NCBI RefSeq assembly: GCF_001649575.2
Contig: NC_051450.1
Coordinates: 15,407,654-15,471,653 of the forward strand
DNA: 64,000 bases
From: Kryptolebias marmoratus
Lineage: Eukaryota; Chordata; Actinopteri; Cyprinodontiformes; Rivulidae
Reading direction: 5' to 3'
The notes under the pieces were generated by a model. It had not been told where the DNA came from and did no database searches. It was given only the letters and a program-made list of their open reading frames with translations. Below, piece by piece: positions 47,476-59,789 of the stretch (position 1 is its first letter; each line of letters begins with the position of its first letter). A program made the position numbers and the translations under genes.

Positions 47476-50400
47476 GCCTTGCAGGTTTTTGTTGTTGTAA
47501 CATTTCAGGAGAGACCTTTTCATGTTTTTTTTTTTAGCTGTTTGGAGATTCTTCATAAGATTATATCATGTGCAAGTGTGATTACAGACTAACAAAACAG
47601 GCTCCATTGTTAAACCCCGAAGAGCTAAAATGTGGTGATTTTCCCTGCAGCAACCACCAACAGAAAGGAGGAGGCAGAGAGAACTTAATAAGTGTGCAAA
47701 ATGCAGCCTATAAATATTTTATGATTTATTAACAAGCAGTTCAAGACGTCCAGCCTTTAACTGTGTTCAACCTAACGCTTTAAATGGATCAGCAAGACAT
47801 AATATTTGTATTTTCTAGAAGAAAGAAACCTGCTACTTCCTGTTCAGTCTGCCAAATTCAACAACAGTGGCTTTAGACAAGAGGGGGAATTAGAGAATAA
47901 CATGTTTCCTTTCTGTCTGATTAATGCATCAGTGACAGATGCTGAGGGGATTACGTCTAGATTAGTATCCTTTCCACCGAGTCTGTTTTCCTCTGCCACA
48001 TTGCCTTTCCAGTGGTCCTGTTAAAGAAACAAACAGGATCAATTTTCCTTGTTTTTCTTCTCATTTTGGTTATTATTGTTTTTCTGCTGTTGTTTTTGTC
48101 CTGCAGATCTTGTAGGACAGATTATTTTTTTTCCACTTTCACAAATTATCCCCTAGATGACAATTGTCAGGGTGCATCCTAAAAACAACTAAACGGTCAA
48201 ACGATGACTCCTCTGCATGTTTTCTGGAACGCTCCAGTTCTGGTTTCCAGGCCCGACTTGTGGCTTCACCTTTAATAACCGGGCTCATCAGTCTTTCAGA
48301 GCATCATAATGCAGGAAGTTGTGTTTTTTATGCTGGAGCTGTTAACAAGATGCACCACTTTTGGGCTGATTGCAACGCCTGTTTGGCCACTAAGAGATAA
48401 AGCTATCAGTGACAGGCTCCTTTCTTCGCTGCTGAGAGGAACACTCAGACCCGAATGAAGTGCATGTTAGAGGAATAAAGGGACCAGGGTGTGTCGCTTC
48501 CCCTCCAAACCAAAGGAACACCACTTTTCCCAGTCCTGCCTGAAAATTGCATTCAGAAGCAGATGTCTCTGGCAGGGCCTGCCAGATAATGACAAAGGAT
48601 TTAATCGGCTGATTCCCACACCGCCTGCCCAACGTGTTTGTCTACCCTCTTTAGTCTCAATTTATGGGCTCTGCAGAGCTGAGATAGATTGACTGCTGGA
48701 GTATAAGCCTCTGATGAATAAAGAAGGGAGCTAATCTGTGAAGAATAATTCAAATTCAAGGCACTGATTTGGGATTAATGAAAATGCAAATTTACTAAAG
48801 TGTGATGGAATGGTCTTTTTTTTTTTTCTCCGGCTCATAATTTGTCAATCTTTGTTGTTGCAACAAAGATCACATATTCAATAGTACCTAGAGCACATGT
48901 TTTAAAGCTGCTTTATTACTGGTCTAACGGAATGATTTTAGCCTTGCTGGGGTTTTTTTTTTATTAAAGAAACAGGCACATAGATCTGTAATGGGGTAGT
49001 TTTATGGGTAATGGCCTCTGTTTCTCATTGAGCCACTACTGTTAGTGACTAGTTGGGCACAGAATTGAAAAAAAAAAACCCATAAATTTTCTTTTGGAAT
49101 CTCAATAAATTGGTACTTAAAACACATTTGCAAGCATATATAACTGTTAGTAAGTTGTGACAGTGATGCAACATTTCTGCAAAAGATGTGCAAATGTTTT
49201 TGTCTCAGTTTAAGCAATCAATTGCGACTCAATTTAATAGCATTTTATTCTCTTTTGTTGTCTCCAATCAGTCACAGTTTGGCTTCATAGGTTGCAATAA
49301 GCTCTCAAAGTTGTCTCATATCGCTCACTCTCAAAAACTAAGCGGAGAAACGTTTGAGAAGGGTTCTAGACGCCTGCGAAGACTATGTGGCGCATTTGTT
49401 TTGCAAATTTCTGGAGCTTTCCAGTGACGCAAAAGCGAAACCCTGAGACTCACGTGAGGGAGAATTCGGAAATAATATTTTAAATTTTTACCTTGGCATA
49501 TGTAGGCACATCTTTTCAGATCCATACACAAAGTTAACTTCACATCTATCATGTATCATAGCTGTAAAATGCCTCTTTGTCAAAAAAGAGTTATTGAAAC
49601 ATTGAATATCATTGTTTCACTCTGAAATGAGCATTACATGGATGATTGATGTTTAGAAATATACCTGGTAAGAATTAAATATAAAGAAATACTGTGTTTA
49701 CATAACCAGCTGTTTGCCAATATGAGTCACTGAAGGAAAAACACACTGGGAGCCTTTGGCTCAAATAAATACACATATGATAATTGTGGTTTGCAGAAAT
49801 GTAACATGGCTACATAATACTTTGGCTACTGAGCTGGCTAGGTAAGAAAATATCACTTGATACTTAACTGGAAACAACAGCGACATTCAAAAGTAAAGTG
49901 TCATTTCCTGTATCTGTTTCATGTGGTTTTACAGTTTGCCTGCTTCTTTAAAAAGTAAAGACAGGTACAAGTTTTTATGTATATGTCAGTTACACATCAG
50001 CAAATTTAAAAAAAATTACTTTTCTTTCTTTATCTGATAAAATTTCAGCAACTTGCATGAATTTGCATCCAAGCCCATCACAAATACATTTAAAAAAATC
50101 TAAAACATAAAACCCATTGTGCATTTTTTGTTGGATTGCTAAACCAAAACCTTGGATTTTGCCGTCTTTATTCAGTTTTGTTTTGACAGAAGATCATTGG
50201 GGTGTAAGCCGACACTGATGTCGCAAAAGCTACACGATATGTCGGCTGTGATGATTTGTCAGTCAAATGAAAGCAGAGGAACCACTCATCTGATATCTTG
50301 TACAGAGGAAACCCCTCCCAATCCCATTAGGTCTATGCTAATCATTTTCCTTTCTCTCCAGCACCGCACAACTTTGAAAAAACAATACACACATGTGGTT

Positions 50401-51206
50401 TTTTTATTGTTATTTTGAACCTTCTGACACCCTTTTAGATCCCCCACTTTGCATTTAAAATGGGATTTATTTGGTTGAATGGGGGAGTTTTTCTTTCACA
50501 GCCAAATATTAATAATTCAATGAGGAAAAATTAGCTGACAAACACTGACTAGGAGACAGCATAGAATAAAAAGGAAAGAAGCAAACTTCCAGAAACAAAC
50601 ATAAAAGAGATTAAATAAACACCACAAAACCAGTTGCAAATGATAACCTGCAATTTGAAGTCAAAACATAGATTTTTGCCCTTTTTTTTGTAAAATGAAG
50701 GCAATTTTTGTCTAAACACAAGGACACATGGAGCACATGCTGCTTTATTTCTAGTGGATGACTTGAGTACCAAACCTGGCAAACTATCATTTGTGCGTCT
50801 TAATGGAGAGTCGTACTGACTCCTGTAGTTTTGCGGATCACCCAAAATAACACTGTTTGTTATTTAGGGATAATGTAGCTGGCTGGCAAGGGGGAGCGGA
50901 GCAGCAAAGCAACAATTAGAGAGCTGTTCTCTCCAGCTCGCGAACAGGACACGAGGGGAGGTCGCTGTTTTCGTTTGGTTAGCTTTGCTTAGCCGCAGCG
51001 AAATAATCGACTGGCAAAAACTGGCTGAATGTAAACTCGCAGCAGCCAGAGAGTTGACATCAGGACACACATGTTTAGAGATTTTATCTAGTGCTGGAAA
51101 ATGTATTATGAAATTGGATAATTACATTAATCTCTGCTGTATTCAGTGTATTTGTTTATATAGATTTATACATTATATTTAGTACAAGAAGCTACACTTT
51201 CCACCA

Positions 51207-51208
<2 letters not shown>

Positions 51209-51239
<31 letters not shown>
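51209..51239. repeat. (GT)n microsatellite
   Basis: Fifteen uninterrupted GT units. A second, interrupted GT-rich stretch follows at about 51330-51360. Confidence 0.95.
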
Positions 51240-51240
<1 letters not shown>

Positions 51241-54034
51241 CAAGGGAAAAATCCTCACAATCGTTTTCTTTGTTTGCAGTAAACTACAGCACTCACCTGT
51301 GACTGCAGTGGCGTTGGCTGCCATCCAAATGTGTGTGTGTATTTGTGTGTGTTTCTGCGTTTGTGACTGTGTACAAAAGACAGAGGGAGAGGGCCAGTCA
51401 GGCGCCTGTGTGTTGGTCTGCCTGTTTCCACACAGTCTGGGCCCCAGAGGAGGATTTGCAGGCCAGATAGGATTAGGCTCCTTCTCTTTACACAACAGCG
51501 ATGAGGATAAGGAGTCCGCAGAGCTCAGGAGCACTCTAAAGAACCATTAACACACAGCAGCAAAAAAACCACACGGATGAGTACCTCAAACAGCTGAGCC
51601 TACTCGCTCCATCTTTGGCCATCAGCGCTCTGATGCTACACAATTTTACCCACACTGCACAGAGAAACACAGAACATACAGTTTTAGACATCTTTTAAAT
51701 GAGTCATCTTCCATCAATCACATTCAGAGCAAAAAATCAGAATTATTTAACAAGCTATGATATTCACAGTTTGATTACATGATTAACGATGATTATGTCT
51801 GGTTTATTTAACCAAGATGCCGCAACCTTTACATCCTCACACACATAGCTTGACCCGCTTTTCTGTCCCTTTGTGAGTTTACAATTCATGCTCAAACTTG
51901 CCCTAAACACCTGCAGGCCCATTAATAACTGTGCGTCGCAAGTGCATGACTCCCAAGTACTAAATGACCTCAGGTTGCCTATATTTTCCCTGCGATTCAA
52001 ACAAAAACTGCAAACTGTTCAATTACGGTCTTTATATCGGAAGCTTCCTGGGAGAGGTTACATAAGTGAGGGGTCCTTCATGTCCTGTGGGGGTTCAAAG
52101 GGCACTAATCCCATTAATGCAAACCACTTATTGCCGAGTCCAGTCTAACTGCAAACTGATCTCAGATCAGACCTCTCACGTTGCTCGGGCAAGACGTGGC
52201 GAGATTGTCGTTTGCTTCGCTTTGATCTGCTGGCATCACTCCTGTCGGGTCCTCCTTGTTGGACTCAGAGTCACTTCACCAGTCGTTTCACAAACACAAA
52301 TTCATGGAGGATTTGCGATTAAGTTGGGGTCCTTTGAATATCCCACGCCTCGGAGTATTACCCTCATCTTTCTGATCTTATCCGAATGTGTTTTTATGCT
52401 TATCTCCTCTGTTTGCGACCTCCTGCAGAGCACATAGATCTACAGCCTCATCAGTGTCTGTTGGGATTACTGTACAGTAGATTACAGCAATAAAAGTTAA
52501 AGCAGGAGCGGCGATCATTAAGCCTGTCCGGGACACTGTTACCTGCATAGAACAAAGATCCATTTCTCATTTTGAATCACAGACTTGTTATATTATATTT
52601 ACCAGTAATACAGTTCATGAAGAGTCTTGCAGCTGCTGGCAATATAACCGAACAAGATCTGTATCTCTAAACCAAAAAACCAGCTTTAGAAAAAGCCCAT
52701 CATTATGCTCACAATTTTACATGACTGCATGTGATAAAAAAGGGATCATTAGTAATAATAAGCCCACACACAATTATCATCCTACTTTAGGTCTACCTCA
52801 GCGCTACAGATTATTTTACTCTCTTTCAGCTCAATGATTAGGTTTTATTCTCTGCATCTTAATTAGAGTGGCTGCATGTGACTGTTATCACCAGCACAGC
52901 CTCCAGGCATCAACGCACACAACTGATTTCAGTAAAAACAGCTCCGAAATCTCACTGCAGCCTACCTGCCCACCAGCAGACAGTACACAAAGTTCCCAGT
53001 TCATTGTGTGATCAGAAGCATAACTTAATGTTGCTACGCATTTGCAGGGGAGCAATGCAAACTCAAACTTATTCATAGCTTTGTTTTTTAGCTGATGTTG
53101 GAAATGTTAACATCGTTTTTTGTTTTTTTTTGCTCGTATTATTTTTGTTTTAACAGTTATTTAATGATGCTTTCCCATGAAAAAAAAAAGAAATCCTTGT
53201 CTTTTCAGTTACTGAATTTTAACCTGTTGAAACTTGCTTCCTCATCGGGGATTTTATGCAGACTAAAACATTAATCGTTTTCCTCTTTTAGTTCTATTTG
53301 CTACTGGCCTTGGCAAGCCCACTTGCTAAAGCCTTTTTTTTACAATGATCAGCTTTTATTTATTTATTTTGAAATTAACTATTTTTTTTAAGCAAAAAGT
53401 TGATGTGTTGGTTTGCATTGCAGCTTTGTAGTAAAGGAGTTTCTGGCCTGAAACTTGGCTTGGTTCTTTCAGGTTGGAGTTTGAAGTTTTTCCCTGAGGC
53501 TGCATGGTTTCACTGGGTATTTTCCCACAGTCCACAGACATGCATGTTAGGCTAATTAGGAATTTTAAACTGACCAAACTGTACGCACAGATGATTATTT
53601 AACATGATATTCTGTCACTCTGGGATTGGGAATGGATTAAACTGTTTATATTTTATCTGATTTATCTTTACAGTGCAGTCTGGATGTAAACAGCTCAAAA
53701 AGCTGATCATTTTTGTTATCAGCTCACTTAACTCCTCAAATTCTGGAAGAGAAAATTGCAGGACACTTGATCCAACTTACTTTTAGTTACCACACTATTC
53801 TTCACAATTCAGCTGAAGTCAAATATGTTGATATACACCCAATTAGAGAGCACTCTGCTGAAATAACTTCTTTCTCTGTATCTTTTGCCGTTTTTAAATA
53901 AGTAAAAAAACAGCTAACTGATGTAGAAAGCATCAATACTCAGAGATGTGCTAAGGACTTAATTTCAGCACTTTTTAATCACCCTTCGCCAAAGGCAAAA
54001 GCAGAGAAATGTTTTCTTGCATATTGTCTGTACT

Positions 54035-54340
54035 ATTAGCAAAAAACTCATGAACCACTAAACAAATGTAAGTAAAACTCTCAGAATGTAATGATTGTGT
54101 TGACATTTACAACTGATTAAATTTTAAAGTCAACCTAATTCAAGATGGCCGCCACAGCAAAGCAATTCTAGCTAATAGAAAAATGGCTATAACTAGGTCA
54201 GTGCTACAGATATTGACCCATATCACAGTGTTGCATGAGGCTGCGCATAGTATTATTACCCAAAAAGCATCATTCCTCAACATAAAATGATCCCAGTTTA
54301 AAACCCTGGCAGGCGATATGCATTGCTTTAAAGAATGCTA
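54035..54340 (-). repeat. Dispersed repeat family B, inverted copy
   Basis: The plus strand shows tcaagatggccgccacagc, tagctaatagaaaaatggct and, at the end, ggcgatatgcattgctttaa. This is the reverse complement of the family B opening, and the blocks are in the same order as at 41875-42215. Confidence 0.65.
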
Positions 54341-54715
54341 AGCCTTTAATTAAGTCTGTATTTGTGTGTCAGCTGATAGGGAATGCCCACTCAGTATCCA
54401 GAGAGAATTCCAAAGGGACTACAGAAAGAGGAGGAAGGTCATAAAAATCTCGTTTCCGACACCACAGACCATGTCTCCCTTTTTGCAGAGCCTCTGACAC
54501 AGAGGTGAAGCTGTTCATGTCTGTGGGAGTGGGGTTAGATCACGGTCACGGACATTTACAGATAGATCAAGTCAAAACAATGACTTGCACAAAGTCTAAA
54601 CCCGAGCGCTCATTAAAACTTGCAGCTGCAGGGAGGTGGAGGAACAGTAAATTATGAAAATGGACAAAAGGGAGGTAACTTTCACTGTCTGTTCTCTGTT
54701 CCAGACGTGCAGATG

Positions 54716-54762
54716 GAGGGAGGGGGGGGTGAGAAAGGGTGGCGGTGGAGGGGGGGAGGTCG
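54716..54762 (+). repeat. G-rich low-complexity tract
   Basis: Several runs of five or more G within about 45 bases. It has G-quadruplex potential. Frames reading Gly-rich protein through it are artefacts of composition. Confidence 0.7.
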
Positions 54763-56249
54763 GCTCTATTTAGTAGGAGAAGCTTCCTGTGCGTGGGCTT
54801 CATGGCGCCGAGCGGGGGACAGGATCCACAATTCAACTTGCTGTCTCCACAAAACACCCTTTGCTACAAAACACACACCCTCTGGCACAGATTCTGCTCT
54901 CAATTTCCTGCCTGCGATTCTGGCTGCTGGTCAGAGAACAGTGGAGGAGCCCAGTCAATGTTTCACTCCACACAAATCACGTGTGAACAATCATGCTTTA
55001 TGATACAAGAGGGTCATTATGTAAGAGCAGAGGGAGCGGATGAATACAAAATCCGATTAAAACAATTAGAGGCTGATGAAAATGTGAAATTTGCAGGAAC
55101 TAATCATTACTTTCAAGGGCTAGACACATGATTTAAAGCTCTTTGAGTCATAACAGCTCAATATCTTATCTTTCTGTTGTAAAAATGCTAGTTTACCATG
55201 TTTGTGGCCATATCTCTATTTGTACATGTGTGATCCTTACCCAGCTATTATGCTGTTTTCAGTGTGCAAATGTCTGCCGATTTAACTGTTTTTTATGCAG
55301 GAGAAGCTACTTTAATATGTGATTATCAATTATAATTGAAATTTGACTTTTGTTTTAACTAAATGTTGAAATTAAAAAAAATGTAGGTTTAAAAAAAAAA
55401 AAAAGAAAATCTTATGCCGGCACCGTCTTTCAGACAAGTTGGAACAGGTTCATGTTTTACTACAGTGTTGCATCATTTTTTTTTTTTGAACAACTCTTGA
55501 AGTGATAGGAACATTGCTCCTCTTTGCTGGAGCTTTGAAGTAAGTTTTCCTCGTGTTTGCGTGTTGTAGGATTTTAGCTGATCGTCAACTATTTTTTTGC
55601 ACGTGTGTCTGGATTGCTGACAGGCAGGTTTAATTACAAAGAAAAATAGATGTGTGAATTTTGAATTCCCAGAATAAAGGATATCTTCTCAGTGCTTCAG
55701 GTTTGGAGAAAGTGACAGCATTTTTGGAATGTGCTTGTTCTTTGCATATTAATGTTTCAGGGTTTTAATGTGTACCTATAAATGCAACAAGTGATGGAGT
55801 TTACTGTGAACGACTTTTACAAACACGAGCGCTGATGTCTACTGTTTGATTTCAATGCAGCACTGTCTGAGGTCATAAAGATTGCCACTACTGAATATTA
55901 GTTTGTGCTGTAACTTAGAAAATGTTTTTTTTAAGTATTAATGATGACACATGCCAAAAAAACAAAACATTTTTAAAACATTGAACACCTCACCACATTT
56001 ACCAGTGAAACTCAGCCTCACTCTCTATTATTTGAAAACATTTAACTGAATTATTTGTATGATGACTTACTATTCTCAGTTTTTTACTTAACTTTTAAAT
56101 CTTTCGTTTCCATTGTCTCAACTTTGTCCAAATGCGTTTCTGGTGGCGCCGCTTACAAAACAAAAACACGAGTTTAAACACGCTCATTTCAGTTAAACAT
56201 ATGGTTTTAGTTATTTACATTTTTATTTATTTGTATAATTTATATCATT

Positions 56250-56365
56250 ATACTTGTATCTCGATTTTTGTGGGGAAGGAATGTATTTATTCGCTGTGAA
56301 GCACTTTGTGTTAAACACCTGTGTATGAAAGGGGCTTTATAAATAAAGTTTGATTTGATTAGACT
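56250..56365 (+). repeat. 3' tail of a non-LTR retroelement or SINE
   Basis: The segment ends with gggctttataaataaagt and then tttgatttgatt, preceded by gaagcactttgtgtt. This layout is common at the 3' ends of L2-type LINEs and their dependent SINEs in fish. Only the tail is present and no coding part is seen upstream. Confidence 0.6.
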
Positions 56366-58591
56366 TTAGATGAGCACTCTGATGACTCTATTGAGAGTTG
56401 CAAAGCAGCGTTTTAATATGCTAACAACAAGAAGAAGCTTCCCACAGCAATCTGCAGTTGCACATCTAACAATGCAAAGAAGCAAACATTCATTAATGAC
56501 AGGCTCCAGATACCAAACCTCTCATTTGTCTGAGCTGTAGTTCTTAAAAATGGTGTACATTTTATTGAGCACAGTCTAATAATTAAGACTCGTGTCTGCA
56601 TGCTGTAAAACAGAGTTCATTTCCACACTGTGTCTAAATTTACACGCTTGTGGTGACCGTCTCTGCACAACACAATTCCTAATTCATGGACATTACAAGA
56701 CCCGAAGGGTGTTCCTAATTACAGGCCCCGAACCCCCCTGGAGGGGTGAGAGCGCATGACCATCGGGCAAGTTTTATTGTTGTTGCCAGGGCTGAGGAGC
56801 AAAAGCAACGGAGGAAGTCCTAAATCAATCCCAGTCACCGAGGGCCCACAGTAGGAAAGAGGCTGTCATCAGCAGGAGGTGGATCTGTCACGATCAATTA
56901 CAAAACCACAGGGAATAACCATAATGAATTCAGATTCCAGCATTTGCCCCCTGTTTTTCAGTTTTAGCCGATATTTTTAGTTGCTTCCTGCATTAGAAAA
57001 AAAAAATCTTGCTGTTTTTTAAATATATTGTTCAATTATGTAATGAAATAATTTTATAGGGTTGACATAAGCTAAATACATATAGTTTTGTAGATAAGCT
57101 GTATTACCTTTCATCTTTTAATGTCTGTTTTAAAGCAAGATAATTGTCACTGTGAATACAGAAACTCTGACTCACTGTTTTTATTTCACATCGCGGCTGT
57201 CTGTTCAGCTCGGGACACGGGCAGGTTCACAAACTCAATGCTTTTAATCCACCAGTTTAGGACACAAACTGATCACTTAAGCCTGACTGAAACATTTGAC
57301 GGCATATTCAAAGTGTATTATACACAGATCAAAATCAAAGAGGGAACTTTTCAGTCGCTGTTCTGAAACTTGCTATGAATAGAAGCTGACACAGACACAC
57401 AAACAGGCCAATTAGGGACTCCAATGATGCGTTTCAGCTGTCCAACAGGTTCACAAAAATGGCCACAAAGTCCGTTTCGCTGCATGCAGCAAGAAATTAA
57501 ACACATTGAAATGATTAGGTCCCTGTGACAATATAAATACAATCTAATCCAGTCAAGTGGATAATTCCGCAGCCCAGTGCGAGGACATTGTAGCATATTG
57601 ATTCTGCAAAGGCTTATCAATGTTCTCCTAAAATGTAGGTCAATAAGGCTGCCGACTCGCTCAAGTGCAGCTACAGTCAGATATTTAGGTCACACCCCAA
57701 TTACAACACAGCGGAGAGATGAGCTTTGCAGGAGAGATATATTTTTATGGAATGAAGCCATTTCTTTGAATAATTTTTTGTAGTTATTTTGAGGCTGAGC
57801 CCTGGCAGGGGCTTAAAGCAACAAGCAGTGGCAGCAGAAAGATGACAGCTCGGGTGATTGAGTCTGAAAGTGGACATGTCTGGCCTCTATGCTAATGCTC
57901 TGGCTCCGAGACAGTCTTCTGCTGGCACAGAGCGTTTGGGAACAGCGACATGAAAGCGGAGTTGTCAATTTATACGTTGCACTGGTTTGTGAGCTCTATT
58001 GTTCTCTCGAAGTAGACAATTTTTCTATCTCATTTGCATTTTGTCACCACAGCTAAAACCCTGATTCACATCAAAACAAGACCATGAATTCTTCCTATAT
58101 GCTGAAACTCACTGTGAGGTTTTGCAAGAGGCAAAATAATGCTGCCAAACTCTATTTTACCTCTCCAAGGGAAGTCCTGGGAGAGTAAGCAAGCTGAATG
58201 TAAAGTCAATACCATCATACACAAGCTCTGCGTGGGGTCTGCACCGGATCAGCTTTGGGACTGACTCTCAGCGAGAGGGGTGGATGGGGGGTCTCTTTTG
58301 AAACCCTGGAATACACAAAAGAGTTAATATGTCGTAGACAGTAGTGAAAGCCACCACTGCAGGTGCTGCAAATGAAATTAACATCATTAATTTAAACAAG
58401 GGGAGAGTACACAGAGTTCTCCTGAAACGCTGAACTGAATCCGCAAAATTTTGAAATAGCAAGACTGATTTAGGGGACGGAGACAAATATGGATTGCCCT
58501 CTAATTAAGGGCTTTCAACTACAAATTTATATAGGGATGACACTGCCGTGATAATAGAATAACACAAATGACTCAACATATACAAATTTGA

Positions 58592-58760
58592 GGAAGCTGT
58601 GGCTCAGGAGGAAAAGTTGTCTGTTAACTGTGAAGTTGCTGGTTCGATTCTAACTTCCCCCCTCTGCAGGTCAAAGTGTCCTTGGGCAACGTATTGAACC
58701 CCATGCAGCCCCAGTGTGCAAACTGGTGTGTAAATTTTATATAAATTATATAAATCAGCT
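58592..58760 (+). mobile_element. tRNA-derived SINE
   Basis: A Pol III A-box-like tggctcaggagg lies at 58600-58611 and a B-box ggttcgattct at 58641-58651, a normal tRNA-like spacing. The following body (gtccttgggcaacgtattga, then accccatgcag) is typical of teleost tRNA-derived SINEs. The tRNA part does not fold as a functional tRNA by eye and is followed by AT-rich sequence, so it is an inactive copy and not a tRNA gene. Confidence 0.75.
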
Positions 58761-59417
58761 TTTTATATCAGTATTTATTTTTCTTGCGTCTGCATTTTTC
58801 ATGTAAGTAAACTTAATTATTTCCTTTTCTTTCCTCTTTACATAAAAAAAAAAAACAAATAAATCCAATGTCTGTTTTCACCCCAAAAAGGACGTGGCTT
58901 TTTGGAGAAGGAAGTAACAAGATATTGCTGCAATTTAAGGATTAAATTTAACAGAAACACAACACTTCCTGTTTCATCAGTATGATACAAATAGGTAAGA
59001 GCGAAAGCATGTGATTTTTTTTAAATCACCAACTGGTCTATTTAATGTATAGAAGTTTTATAGTATTATAATAAAACAACACACTGCAAGACTGATTGGT
59101 TTTAAGTCCTTTTAGCGTGCTAAAATAGTTTGTGCCTAGTACATTCTTTGTAGCTATTTTCTGAGTTCCTCAAATGACTTATTCTGAAATCCATCGTCCT
59201 TCGTTTCAAATGAATCAGTAAAGATTTACAAGAATGTAAAAAGGAAACAGAAACAAATATGATTTAGGGAAACAAAAAAAGGAAACGCTATATTAAGGAA
59301 ATCATACATAAATAAATATATCCATAAATTCAATAGATTTACAATGATTTGTTTAAATATATTTTGTAAAATGAGAAAACTATGGAAGTCCATGCATTTA
59401 AAGAAATAAAAAAGGTA

Positions 59418-59789
59418 CAGTCCTGCTCAGCATTATTGGCACCCATGAAGTTTAAGTACATATAATGGAATATTTACTGAAGGAAATTCATCAAGTGAAA
59501 CAACATTTCATTGCTGATAGCTTGTGCTTGATGCAAAACAGCAAATGATCAAAAACATTTAAAAAGATAAACATTATGAGGAAAACAAAGAAAAACATTT
59601 TTACATGCCAATGGTATTGGCACCCTTTGCCAAACTCAATTTGGCTCACCTGTTGCAAATCACACATAAAGATCACTTGTGATGGACTGCCTCCACACAT
59701 ATGACATGAATTAACCAATGAATGATCATGAAGATATTCACTCAGCTATGCAAATCATGAAGGGGTGCCAATAAAGGTGAGCAGGACTG
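59418..59789. mobile_element. 372-bp Tc1/mariner-type MITE
   Basis: Begins CAGTCCTGCTCAGCATTATT and ends with the inverted sequence AATAAAGGTGAGCAGGACTG. The 27-bp terminal inverted repeats agree at 25 positions. Both ends are bordered by TA (59416-59417 and 59790-59791), the Tc1/mariner target-site duplication. The interior is too short for a transposase, and a 75-codon reverse-strand frame within it has no recognisable domain. Confidence 0.85.

Noticed and set aside
54620..55131. Overlapping plus-strand frames of 127 and 130 codons
   Set aside because: They start in or next to a G-rich low-complexity tract, compete in two frames of the same strand, and show no family resemblance.
58592..58660. 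tRNA gene
   Set aside because: A and B boxes are present but the arms do not pair and the sequence continues into a SINE body.
59491..59718. 75-codon reverse frame inside the Tc1-like MITE as a transposase remnant
   Set aside because: Too short, hydrophobic low-complexity sequence, and no DDE-type motif.
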